A stretch of DNA of 64,000 bases, taken from NCBI RefSeq assembly GCF_035582795.1, contig NC_134366.1:26955661-27019660 (forward strand), in the 5' to 3' direction. Shown piece by piece: positions 37,841-48,299 of this stretch; within the stretch, counting starts at the first letter, position 1, and the number at the start of each line of letters is the position of its first letter. Below the pieces are notes generated by a model that worked only from the letters and a program-made list of their open reading frames with translations, made no database searches and was not told the DNA's origin. The translations under genes were made by a program, and so were the position numbers. Source of the DNA: Mycteria americana. Its lineage: Eukaryota; Chordata; Aves; Ciconiiformes; Ciconiidae.

Positions 37841-38132
37841 CTATTTTAGTTGGAAGGGACCTACAATGATCATCTAGTCCAACTGCCTCACCAATTCAGG
37901 GCTGACCAAGTTAAAGCATGTTATTAAGGGCATTGTCCAAATGCCTCTTAAACACTGACGGGCATGGGGCATCGACCACCTCTCTAGGAAGCCTGTTCCA
38001 CTGTTTGACCACTCTCTCGGTAAAGAAATGCTTCCCAATGTCCAGTCTAAACCTCCCCTGGCGCAGCTTTGAACCATTCCCATGCATCCTATCACTGGAT
38101 AGCAGGGAGCAGAGATCGGCACCTCTCCTTCT
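37841..38132 (-). mobile_element. CR1 LINE 3' fragment, minus strand
   Basis: About 290 bases corresponding to the CR1 3' end, with its 3' terminus at the microsatellite. The minus strand encodes the last part of the reverse transcriptase region (ending [18 protein letters not shown]-like, seen here as [18 protein letters not shown]). It ends abruptly at about 38,132, where a second CR1 begins in the opposite orientation. Both pieces contain the CR1 3' end, so this is two insertions and not one inverted copy. Confidence 0.92.
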
Positions 38133-39243
38133 ACGACAAGGCAACCAGCCTAATGGATGAGGGGAAGGCTGTGGATGTTGTCTATCTAGACTTCAGTAAA
38201 GCCTTTGACACCGTTTCCCACAGCATTCTCCTGGAGAAACTGGCTGCTCATGGCTTGGACGGGTGTACTCTTTGCTGGGTAAAGAACTGGCTGGATAGCC
38301 GGGCCCAAAGAGTGGTGGTGAATGGAGATAAATCCAGTTGGCGGCCGGTCACAAGCGGTGTTCCCCAGGGTTCTGTGTTGGGGCCAGTTCTGTTTAATAT
38401 CTTTATCAATGATCTGGACGAAGGGATCGAGTGCACCCTCAGTAAGTTTGCAGATGACACCAAGTTGTGCGGGAGTGTTGATCTGCTTGAGGGTAGGAAG
38501 GCTCTACAGAGGGACCTGGACAGGCTGGATCGATGGGCTGGGGCCAATTGTATGAGGTTCAACAAGGCCAAGTGCAAGGTCCTGCACTTGGGCCACAACA
38601 ACCCCATGCAACGCTACAGGCTTGGGGAAGAGTGGCTGGAAAGCTGCCCAGCAGAGAAGGACCTGGGGGTGTTGGTTGACAGCTGCCTGAATAAGAGCCA
38701 GCGGTGTGCCCAGCTGGCCAAGAAAGCCAATGGCATCCTGGCTCATATCAAAAATGACGTGGCCAGCAGGACTAGGGAAGTGATCGTGCCCCTGTACTCA
38801 GCACTGGTGAGGCTGCACCTCGAATGCTGTGTTGGGCCCCCCACTACAAGAGAGACATTGAGGTGCTGGAGCGTGTCCAGAGAAGGGCAACGAAGCTGGT
38901 GAAGGGTCTGGAGCACAAGTCTGATGAGGAGCGGCTGAGGGAGCTGGGGTTGTTCAGCCTGGAGAAAAGGAGGCTGAGGGGAGACCTTATCGCTCTCTAC
39001 AACTGCCTGAAAGGAGGTTGTAGAGAGGTGGGGGTCGGTCTCTTCTCCCAAGTAACAAGTGATAGGATGAGAGGAAATAGCCTCAAGTTGTGCCAGGGGA
39101 GGTTTAGACTGGATATTAGGAAATTTTTCTTCACTGAAAGGGTTATCAAGCATTGGAACAGGCTGCCCAGGGAAGTGGTTGAGTCACCATCCCTGGAGGT
39201 ATTTAAAAGACGTTTGGATGAAGTGCTTAGGGACATGGTGTAG
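38133..39243 (+). pseudogene. Broken CR1 reverse transcriptase, C-terminal part
   Basis: One frame runs from 38,133 to about 38,830 through the palm motifs ([30 protein letters not shown]). It then continues in another frame to a stop at 39,243 ([37 protein letters not shown]). The shift falls near 38,828-38,840, where about seven bases seem to be missing compared with the usual CR1 sequence. No endonuclease domain or start codon is present. The reading frame extends leftward into the neighbouring minus-strand CR1 by accident, so its apparent N-terminus is chimeric and not biological. Confidence 0.85.
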
Positions 39244-39335
39244 TGGTGGTCTTGGTAGTGTTAGGTTTACAGTTGGACTCGATGATCTTAAAGGTCTTTT
39301 CCAACCTATACGATTCTGTGATTCTGTGATTAGAG
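38133..39335 (+). mobile_element. CR1 LINE, 5'-truncated, plus strand
   Basis: About 1.2 kb of CR1, beginning in the reverse transcriptase palm region ([20 protein letters not shown]) and ending in the 3' terminal repeat GATTCTGTGATTCTGTGATT near 39,312-39,333. It is the best preserved CR1 in the window, with an intact FADDTKL active-site motif at about 38,447-38,467. The 5' truncation is typical of CR1. Confidence 0.95.
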
Positions 39336-40117
39336 AATATGAGTAGAGAGTGTGAGTAGAGAATGTATTAAAAAATACAGCATGACTTCAAGGGCATGCT
39401 AATACAATGGCGTTAAAAAAAAATCTTTGGTTGGCTGCAAAAATATTCTCAACACAGACATTTAGCTATGTAGGAAGTAGCTGTTATAAATCAGGAAGCC
39501 TCTTATAAGAGGCAGGACTGAGGAATCAGTCCCCCTTCAAATGTACAAGTCATCTGGGACATGCTCAATTCACATGTCTGTCAGAAAAAGTTAGTGTTTG
39601 CTAGTATTAGCTCCTTTCCCTTTCTCCTTCTCCTTGTCCCAAGCATAGTTACCCGAACCTCCTGCCATCTCCTGTGGGAAGCCATTGCCCTCTAGCTCCC
39701 AGAAAGATGTATGATACAGACGCATTGATAGCAGTGTGGTGACAGATTTCTGAAGGAATTACGCTAACACTGAAGAAAGTCCATAGAAAATATGTGATTG
39801 TATTTTATCTGAGTAAGGCAAAAAGAAATAAAAAAGAATTAAGCTACTTAAAACAAAAAAGTTTTTTAACCTGAGATTATAAAACAATGAGTTCTTTCCT
39901 TTTCAAGGTTCAGCTTTCTACAGGTAAAGCACAGAGGTACACGCACAGTGCTGTGCTTGCATTTTGCCTTCATATCTAGCTTAGCTGGCCATACATGTTT
40001 CAAGGGGGTGGATAACGGAAGCATACATTCTCTTTACATTAACATGAAGTCATTGTGTTATAACTGCTAGTGCCATTTTTGCTGAGAACTACTGACTAAT
40101 CATCTCCCTCCCTGTGC
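39336..40117. other. Intergenic DNA between CR1 copies
   Basis: AT-rich DNA with no gene or recognisable repeat. Confidence 0.5.
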
Positions 40118-41365
40118 TCACAGAATCACAGCATGGCTGAGGCTGGAGAGCACCTCTGGAGATCATCTAATCCAACTCCTGCTCAAAGCAGGGTGTTAGG
40201 AAAATCTCATTCCCTAACTATTATACCAATTAATATTTATAGTATAAAATTGTATTAACTTTCTTTAAAATATATATATATAGTTTACATTGTATACTGA
40301 ATAACCATGCTTAAGCAAGCAAACTAAAGGACCCCAGCTCATCATAAGGAGAAGAAAGACAGCCTAGCCCCCGAGATAAGTACTTTGCTTCTCAGAATCT
40401 TAAAAGCTGTCCATGAAGGATAAAAGATACCCCTGGACAACCAAGATAACTCCAGCACCTTAGCCCCTCTAACACGTCTTTGAAACCCTCCCATTGTCTG
40501 TCATCGTAGATAAGTAACTATAGCAAGACCGACTCCAGGGCCATCTGATCAATAGAGAAGCAGGTGGATGATGACACCGTAGAAATATAGTTGCTTTGCA
40601 AAGTTTTACTATGATTAGTAAATGGTAGTGTGTGTTAAGTAGCAATTAGTCAAATTGTGTTGCACCTGAATGCTTGAAACGCTTGTAAAACTACATTCAG
40701 GGTGCCCCAATTTGAATGGGAAACCTCGTGTGCATGAATAAAAGAATTACTCTTGTAATTCTATGCTTTGCATCCTAGCCTCATCGGCCGGTATGGGCCG
40801 GCATGGGCCAGTTGCAAATTTTCATAACAAGGGTCAGCTACAGCAGGTTGCCCGGGACTGTGTTCAGTTTACAATATTTCCAAGGATGGAGACTCCACAG
40901 CCTCTCTGGGCAGCCAGGTCCAGTGTGTGAGCACCTTGACAGTAAAAAAGATTTTTTCTTATATTCATACAGAATTTATTGTGTTTCAGTTTGTCCCCAT
41001 TGCCTCTTGTCCTGTCACTGGGCACCACTAAAAAGAGCCTGACTCTGTCTTCTCTGCACCCCCGTTTGAGGTATTTATAAGCATTGATAAGATCCCGCTG
41101 AGTCTTCTCTTCTTCAGGCTGAGCAGTCCCAGCTCTCTCAACTCACCATTGCATGTCAGATGATCCTTCATCATCATTGTGGGCCTTTGCTGGATTCGCT
41201 CCAGTGTGTCCATGTCTTGTACTGGGGAGCCCAGCACTGGACCCAGCACTCCAGTTGTGTCTCACCGGTGCTGAGTAGAGCGGAAGGGTCACCTCCCTCG
41301 ACCTGCTGGCAACGCTTCTCCTAATGCTGCCCAGGATACCGTTGGCCTTCTTGATCTTGCTGTAG
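40118..41365 (-). mobile_element. CR1 LINE 3' fragment, minus strand, split by an LTR
   Basis: The left part (40118-40193) starts TCACAGAATCACAG, a complement of the CR1 3' terminal repeat, and runs into the CR1 3' UTR. After the inserted LTR the same CR1 resumes at 40830 and continues to about 41,365, where words such as CAGGATACCGTTGGCCTTCTTG mark the reverse transcriptase C-terminal region. The reading frame is degraded. The CR1 portion is about 610 bases without the insertion. Confidence 0.9.
40194..40829 (+). mobile_element. Solo LTR with 4-bp target-site duplication, nested in CR1
   Basis: The element starts TGTTAGGAAAAT and ends ATTTTCATAACA; the ends are inverted repeats matching at 11 of 12 bases. 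AGGG flanks it at 40190-40193 and 40830-40833, and the CR1 reads through once it is removed. Length is 636 bases. It carries AATAAA at 40737-40742, about 90 bases before its end, which fixes the plus orientation, and a TATATATATA stretch near 40,270. A 4-bp duplication is usual for class I (gamma-like) retroviruses. There is no internal retroviral sequence. Confidence 0.9.
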
Positions 41366-42462
41366 TCTTAATAGGATTGTGGAATATTAGTCTGTTGCCC
41401 TGTAAGAAGGGGTTAATGTTTCAAAGCCATAACGAAGTGTAAGATGGAGCATTCTCATATAAGCAGTGGTGAAAGCCCAAAGTGACATTCTTCAGTATTC
41501 TTATGAATTGCCTTTAAGCGATGTAGTAAGAAAAGCCCAAGTGCTACACACCACCTTGTGATTCGGTACCAGTGCCTGGAGTTGCTCTGACTGCTGTTGC
41601 TGTTCCTGCACTCTGCTTCCATTTATGGCTTATCTTCCCTGCCTTTGCTCTCAAGTCCACAGCCTCACTTCATCAAAGAACGCCATTCTTCACCCTCATC
41701 GGTGGACAAATGAAACAGCAAAAGCCTCCACCAAAGGGAATGAGAAGAAAACATGACAGGACTTCTAATTTTTTCCCCCCACATTTCAAATTTTGAACAT
41801 ACTACATACTCATTATCCCCATCTCACATTTGAACAGCCTGATCATCGAGTTGCATGGACAAATTCTCCATTAGTTTTGGTAAAATTTGGAATACATCTT
41901 ACATCAATAAATAAAAGCTTATCAATCTCTTTTGCATGTGGTAGTACCAGTGAGAAAAGGGCAAGAATCCAATATGAAAAGGTTTTTTCATCCATTAAAA
42001 TTCTGTGACATTTCAGAGCTGGTTTTTCCCCACAGTTTATTGTTTTTATACCTCCATCAAAAGGATTTCTCCACCAAAAGTGGCTAAATGCAGTGTGCAA
42101 ATTTTGGAAGAATAGTAAAGAATGAGCATAGTTTGAATAGGAATTTAAATCACTGGTGTGTTTTTGTTTAACAGCCAGTAATACACAAGACGCAGTGAAA
42201 CAAAAATAGATGAGAACAATATAATATAAGCAGAAGGCAACTTGCCTGTGTTTGCTCTCTGTCCCTTGCAATAACATATTGCTATTTGCACAGCTAGTTC
42301 TGCTGTCATAGCTAGAATAATTATTTAAACCAGACTATGAGCTTTCCTTCTTTCTACAGCAAAATAAGGTTCCCCACCAGTTGAGGTTTTGTCAGTAAAT
42401 GTTGCTTGTAAGGGGGGAGTAGGAATGTGGCTGCCAGAACCTGCATAGATATTCACATTTTT
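41366..42462. other. Intergenic DNA, no gene recognised
   Basis: Short chance frames only. Confidence 0.5.
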
Positions 42463-42670
42463 AGGGCGAGGTTGTAGCTAGATGCAGAGAGGAAGCCCCA
42501 GGGCGGCAGTGGGGCTGGGGGGTGCAGTGGGGCTGGGGCTGCTCCTCCTGCGCACTGCGTGACAAGGGAAGGGAGGGGGCCTCCAGGGGACTTTTTACGT
42601 CACCTTCACCAGAGCCACAGGCACATTTTTGTTCCTTATTTATAAACCTAAAGATACATGTCCTTTCCAG
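42463..42670 (+). promoter_or_regulatory. GC-box, CRE and TATA-like cluster, possible promoter
   Basis: A GC-rich patch with GGGGCTGGGG and GGGAGGGGGCC-type boxes (42,500-42,585) is followed by TTACGTCA (42595-42602; TGACGTAA on the other strand, a good CREB/ATF site) and then TTTATAAA (42639-42646). The CRE sits 37 bases before the TATA-like element on the plus strand, a normal promoter spacing. TTTATAAA is palindromic, so direction is uncertain. No downstream exon was identified. Confidence 0.3.
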
Positions 42671-45600
42671 TGAAAATGCATAGCCATACACAGACCCACA
42701 GAACTATTAGACATTATGTGCTGCATAAACAAAATTATTTTATTAAAATATTGTCCAGGTATTTTGCAGAAGTTTGAAAGACTGTTAGGGTGGACTTCTG
42801 TCTTAGATTGCTAAAGTCATCTCACATTAGTGACAGATGGCTTAATTTGAAATGGCTTGCTGATGTATTATAAAGACATGAGCACAGATTCTGAAACAAA
42901 ATGTTTCAGGAGCCTTATAATGCATTTAGGCATGGGCCAAATATGCCTATAGTGAGCTTAAAAGAATGAAGAATGGAAATGATATTGAACTGATTTATTT
43001 TTGTTTGTCACAAAAATACTTAGAACAATGTATACTACTGGCAGTTTTAACTACAGAGGCTCCAGAGGTGGAGAAACAATTATTTCTATAAATCCACCTG
43101 CATTTTTTGCCCTGTGGCCCTGCAGTGACATCAAATGTGGTAAGATGGAATGGTGTCGAGCGCTTCAGAAATCTGTATGCTCATTTCAGAGCAATTCAAA
43201 TACCCACTCCAGCAAGAAGGGGAGGAGAAAAGAGGGTGAAAATCAGACTTTGCGCATCCCAAAGGGCTGTCGCAATTTGAAACACACAAATGAAGTCAGC
43301 TTTGAATGAACAATGGAGGAACTTGTGGGGATGGCCTCTGAGCTTCTCAATCCTTCAGGACAACTTCAGTACTTCAGAGTTCTGCCCAAATGTTTCTACT
43401 TACAGACTCTGCCTGACGCCTTCATGTCAGAGGGTCATTTCTTAGGGAGCAAATGGGGTGACTACGTTATCTTTGAGATCACCTCAGTAATTCTGTCAAA
43501 TCTGGGCAGCACTCGCTGCCTCTGTGAAGTGCCAAGTCCTCTTTTCCTCACACGCAATGGTGAAGTTGTCCTCTTCCCTTTTTTTCAGCATCATGAGATC
43601 AGAATATTCACTGAAAACCATGTTATTTTGCCTCATCTTTGAAAAAAGGAGGCAGGAAGAATGTTTAGTAAACACGGATTAGGGAGGTATTTTAAATAAG
43701 TGCAAATTATTTTTCATAATAGAGAGTGCTTGAAATAATCCCATACAGCCTGTCTTAAAGGGTGGACACACTGTATGCTTTCTCATTACTCACCCTAATG
43801 ACTTTCCACACAATTAGCTGTTACTGAAGTATCCTTTTCTTTCTGTAGATTATTCTAATTCAATTCATAATTCCCTTTTTCCCTGGCTGCAGCCAACTGA
43901 CGCCATCTAATAGCTGACCCTGTGGAAATGATAGTGAATTTTCCTGCAGGATTCAGATACCTGCTAACAGAAGCTTATGAAAGAGGATTCCTCTGTTTGT
44001 GAAGGGACTTGTAGCACACTGCTTGTTTAAGCAGAGTAAGATTGGTTTCATTTGCACTGGAGAATTTTAATTTTAATGTATAAATAGCCTGAATATTCTG
44101 CAGCTTGCAGAAATTACTCGAATATTACTTGCTCTTCTAGTCAATGAGAAACAGGCTCTTCGGCAGCAAATAGAAAACCAGTTCAAATGCAAAGGAAACA
44201 GCATTTAATAAGAACACATTCTTTTGAATAATATACATATGTACATTTTTAAACTGTAACTGCCTGACAGATCAGTTTCTATGTTTGTAAATTAAAAGAT
44301 AATGTTACATTAAAAGAGTTAAAAGAATGACTTTATTTTAAACCCCAAATGTGTTTTGCAATCTGACATATTGCATTTATTACTTCTCATGCCAATATGG
44401 AGACTTTCTCTTGTAAAAGTCAACCCCAATGAAAAACTCCCATAGACATTGTTTCGCCATTTTTTTAATAACACAAGTGTGGGAGGCATCTTGGGCCCGA
44501 TTCCTCCCTGTGCCTCCCACCCATTATTGTAACAAAATATATAGGTTTTATACTGCAATATTTAAACTGTCCCTTTGTCTTTTGTATTCACAAATAAGGA
44601 AAAAAATGTAAGGATGAAAAAACCCATGTTTTTCAGGAAACTAGTACTTAAAAAGAAGCAAAAAAAAAAATTTTTAAAAATGGGCAATTTGGAGCACCCG
44701 AAGGAAAGGGGTTCTCAGACTGAAAAGAAATTGCTATTTCAAGAAATGCTGGCATGAACCTTTGCCATTCTTAGAGTTGTTGGCATTTCCTTTCAATATA
44801 TAATAAAGAAATAAGAAGTCGCTTTTGTATTTTCAGATGCTTTGATTTCCTGTTCCCGTGTCGTCATATATACCTAGGAAAAAACAGATATGATAACAGT
44901 CGTCTACAATGCTGCCTTTCTTTTCTTTAAAAAACAGTGGTGCAAACATATAAACAAACCAGCGGTTCTAAACACAAAAGTAAAACGGTTCGTCAGCATG
45001 AATGACAGCTCCGGGGACATACTTGTAACACACTGATATTTGACTGAATTTTTAGTATCCGTAAGATCACGAGTTTTGAAAAGATACAACTAATGACAAG
45101 ACAGGTCTGAGCCATAAGTAATGTAATGGCTAATATAGCACCCCACATGCTGCTTTTTCAGTACAGATATTTCAAGTTGCTCATACGTTATCAACACTAA
45201 TGTACTTGAGCACCTGCTATAGGGTACCATAGCGGTGGGCTGAGTCGGTGTAGTCCGCAGTACAAACCCCGTGCTGAAATGCCTGGCAAGGGTTTGCATC
45301 CTCATTGCTCTTCAGCAGCTGGCAGAGCAGAAATTTGTGAGATGGTTAATGCTTGATCTGAGAGAAACAGTGTGTATGAGAGGAGAGGGAGATGATGTAA
45401 ATTTATCTTCATTTGAAGTGAAAATGAAACCTAAGTTACAAACAGTTTCTGCTCTCAGAAGAGTTGTAAGCTGTCGGTGCTTATGTATAAAAGCTGGCTA
45501 AACTTTGTGCTCATTAGCTTTTGCAGCCATTTTTGGATTTCTTTCATATGTGGAAGAGCCTGTTGTCCAGTTTGTCACAGGGTTTATATTTAGTTTCAAA

Positions 45601-48182
45601 AATACGCAAGGGTCATACCCCCCCCCCCCCCAAATGGCTTAAAAGAGTGTGTTTAATGAAACAGTTGAGTATGCGACAGTCGCGTAACACCCTGTGACTG
45701 TGGAGCCCAGAGATGAAGCAGAACAGTTTCCTCAAAACCCAATTATTTCATGTTTTCCCTTCGATGCTTTGGAGAAGCAGGGGAGGCAAATCTGCAAAAG
45801 ACTGTTGTGAACAGTGACTAATATCACTGTGTGAATGTAAAAGTGCAAAGCCAGCTATCATCTCTGCTAATTTTTTGACTGCAATTAGGTTATGAATCCA
45901 TCAGTCCAAACCCAAGAGAGCTGAAGAGTTTAATTACTTTCCAGCAGTATTCTTAATTTTTAAGAGCTGGGGCACATCTAAAATTTTGTAATTATTTAGA
46001 GTGTCAGAGGCATATGTGTATGTGTGGATGAATGGATAAAAAGGCTGATAAAAGCATAACGAAAAGTGGAAGGAAAAAGCTATTCCCAGGGTGTTAGGCA
46101 TCGCCTAGTCCGCAAATCTGCTGGTCCTGTCACGGGGATTTCTAACAGCAAGAGAGAGAACATCAGCTAACACTGTAGAATTTAGATTCAAAGAGAGGAT
46201 TTGAAAGATTCTCAGACTGTAAATCTGAGAATGAAACAGTGGTTTTGACTTATTTTTCTTTGCACATTAATTCTAATAAATGTATGAATTTCCAGCAGTT
46301 CCAGTCAGAACCACTGGGAATAAAATGATCACTTTACCAACAAACCTGTTTGGCTCCTGTAGCATCCATTCTTTTTTGCACAAAGGGAAATTCCTGCCGT
46401 AAGCAGAGTGCAGGCAAGTTCTGTATCATTTTTCCCATGAACATTGCTGATTACCGTACAGATGGCTGCATACCAAGTCCGTGGGATCCCTCCATAAGCA
46501 ATCATTACTTTGCACTACTGGAGTCTGGAATTACTTTCCCAGCTCCGTTCCCTGTTCTGTGGTGTTTTGTTTTTTCCTTATACTGAATGCTGAAGCATCC
46601 TGCTGCAAGCACCAGTATCAACTTAGTTGTCCTTATTTAGTTACCACACAGAGTGCTCCTTTGCGGCAGGTCAGGAATTGGAAAATTCATGAAAGTGGTC
46701 TTTCTAATCTGAGTAGTTTACCCATTATCATGTTTAGCAGATTTTGTTTTATTAGTGAAAATTTTGTTCCTAAGTTTCTTTTTTAAAATCTTGATATATG
46801 AAAAAGCAGCAAAATGGGTTTATGCAAACGAGTCCTTTACAACTACAGAATATGTTTTGCGAAGTTTGAGTTGAAATCTGAACTGTCACGAAGTTCAAGT
46901 TACCTTTACTTTGAATTTATTCCGTTTTTAGAGGGGTCATGTATCAGTGAGAAAGTTGAGAAAGAACACATGTAGGAGGAAGAATAAGAAAAGATGTAAT
47001 TTATGAATTCTATTTTTTACATCTGGTTTAAAAAAACATCTTAAGGTTCAAAGTGAGTAACTCCAAGCAGAACAAAAATGTCATTAGTAATTCATTATTG
47101 CTTTCTCCCTGATCAGCTTGCTTTTACAAGCATGGCTGCATGTTTGCATACGTAATTTGGACACACAGTTGAAGAGGTAACCTGCACAAAATTTTTAATA
47201 GTGTACGTACTGAATGCTAATGCAGTCACATAAACATTGTGATTACTCAGCCAACAGATTAGTATATTGGTAAGAGTGCATATTTTCCTTTTCAACCGTA
47301 AAAGAAACAGAACACATCATAAAAACATGGAAAATGTGATATAATAGGCTTGTTACCAAATAAAGTCTTGTGTGCTGTTCTTAATTTGTAAGAAAGACTG
47401 TCGATATTCACAACAGATTTATGGCAGCTATACTGCAAATACAGAAACTTTATAGTGTATTCACTCTTCTTATGCCAAGAAGTGCCTCAAAGTAGGTGAT
47501 TTGAACAAAACCAGGACTACCAGACACTAACTGCATAAGCACAACATGCTGTGGTCTCTCTGGAATTTAACTCAGCAAAAGTGTTTCTGTGGAGTTCCCA
47601 GCCCAGGTAGTGCAGAACAAGAATTCTTTTGCACCAAATCATTAGTTAAGATACAAATTAAGACATTGCTTACTCAGGTAACTAAGCATTGTCTGTTAAT
47701 ATTTCAGTGACCATTTTAACAACCGCTGGTTATTGATCAGCTGACCAGTTTCAACACTGCAAACCCCCCCCCCCCCCAACTCTACTTGGCGCGCGGTTGG
47801 CAGGTCTGGAAGCCGTGCTGCTGATTAAACTGCTTTGATTGAAGATTTAACCTGCTCAGTGGGAACTCCTGGTGTCTCATTGCCGTGAAACCATGGCTGC
47901 CCCCTTAAAACATTTGGGAATTTTCATTTGAAATTGTGTTTGAAGATCTTACCTTTTGTTTTTCACACTTAGACAAAACTGGCATGATGAAACAGCAGAC
48001 TGGAGTCTTGAGGAAAAGTGAGGGATTGGATAGAGAATGATGGAGGAACTGAGGTAGCTTACACCTGTGTTCCTTCCTTACCCCTCTCGCTGGAATCAAA
48101 CACCAACTACCAAAATGTAAATTGTTCTGGATGCAAAAGCATTTGTCTTTGAGCTACCACACGAGTGCACACAGGCTTTAAC
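42671..48182. other. Non-coding DNA, right part probably HEPACAM2 3' UTR
   Basis: No gene was recognised. A frame from 43,028 to 43,642 is interrupted by only one TGA (43307-43309) and resembles no known protein. Two C-runs of 14 bases lie at 45618-45631 and 47764-47777. The DNA just left of 48,183 must hold the HEPACAM2 3' UTR. On the minus strand an ATTAAA lies near 47,195 and an AATAAA at 46921-46916, but neither can be chosen without transcripts. Confidence 0.4.
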
Positions 48183-48299
48183 TTACTGTTGATGGTCTTG
48201 TTGCAGCTGCTCAGGAACATGCTGAATAACTTCATAAACCGTACTAAGCATATCCTGGCCTGGGACAAAGCCAGAGCCAGGAACAGATTGACTTGAAAC
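48183..48299 (-). CDS. HEPACAM2: HEPACAM2 terminal coding exon
   Basis: The acceptor CTACTTTTAG is before 48299; phase 0. Thirty-eight codons and TAA: VSSQSVPGSGFVPGQDMLS, then the conserved TVYEVIQHVPEQ and a glutamine-rich end. The frame differs from the longer overlapping open frame here, which is not the real one. Confidence 0.95.
   Translation of the reverse strand, partial: VSSQSVPGSGFVPGQDMLSTVYEVIQHVPEQLQQDHQQ

Noticed and set aside
38069-38902. A 277-codon protein starting upstream of the plus-strand CR1
   Set aside because: Its first residues come from reading the adjacent minus-strand CR1 backwards. Only the part after about 38,133 is reverse transcriptase, and it lacks a real start.
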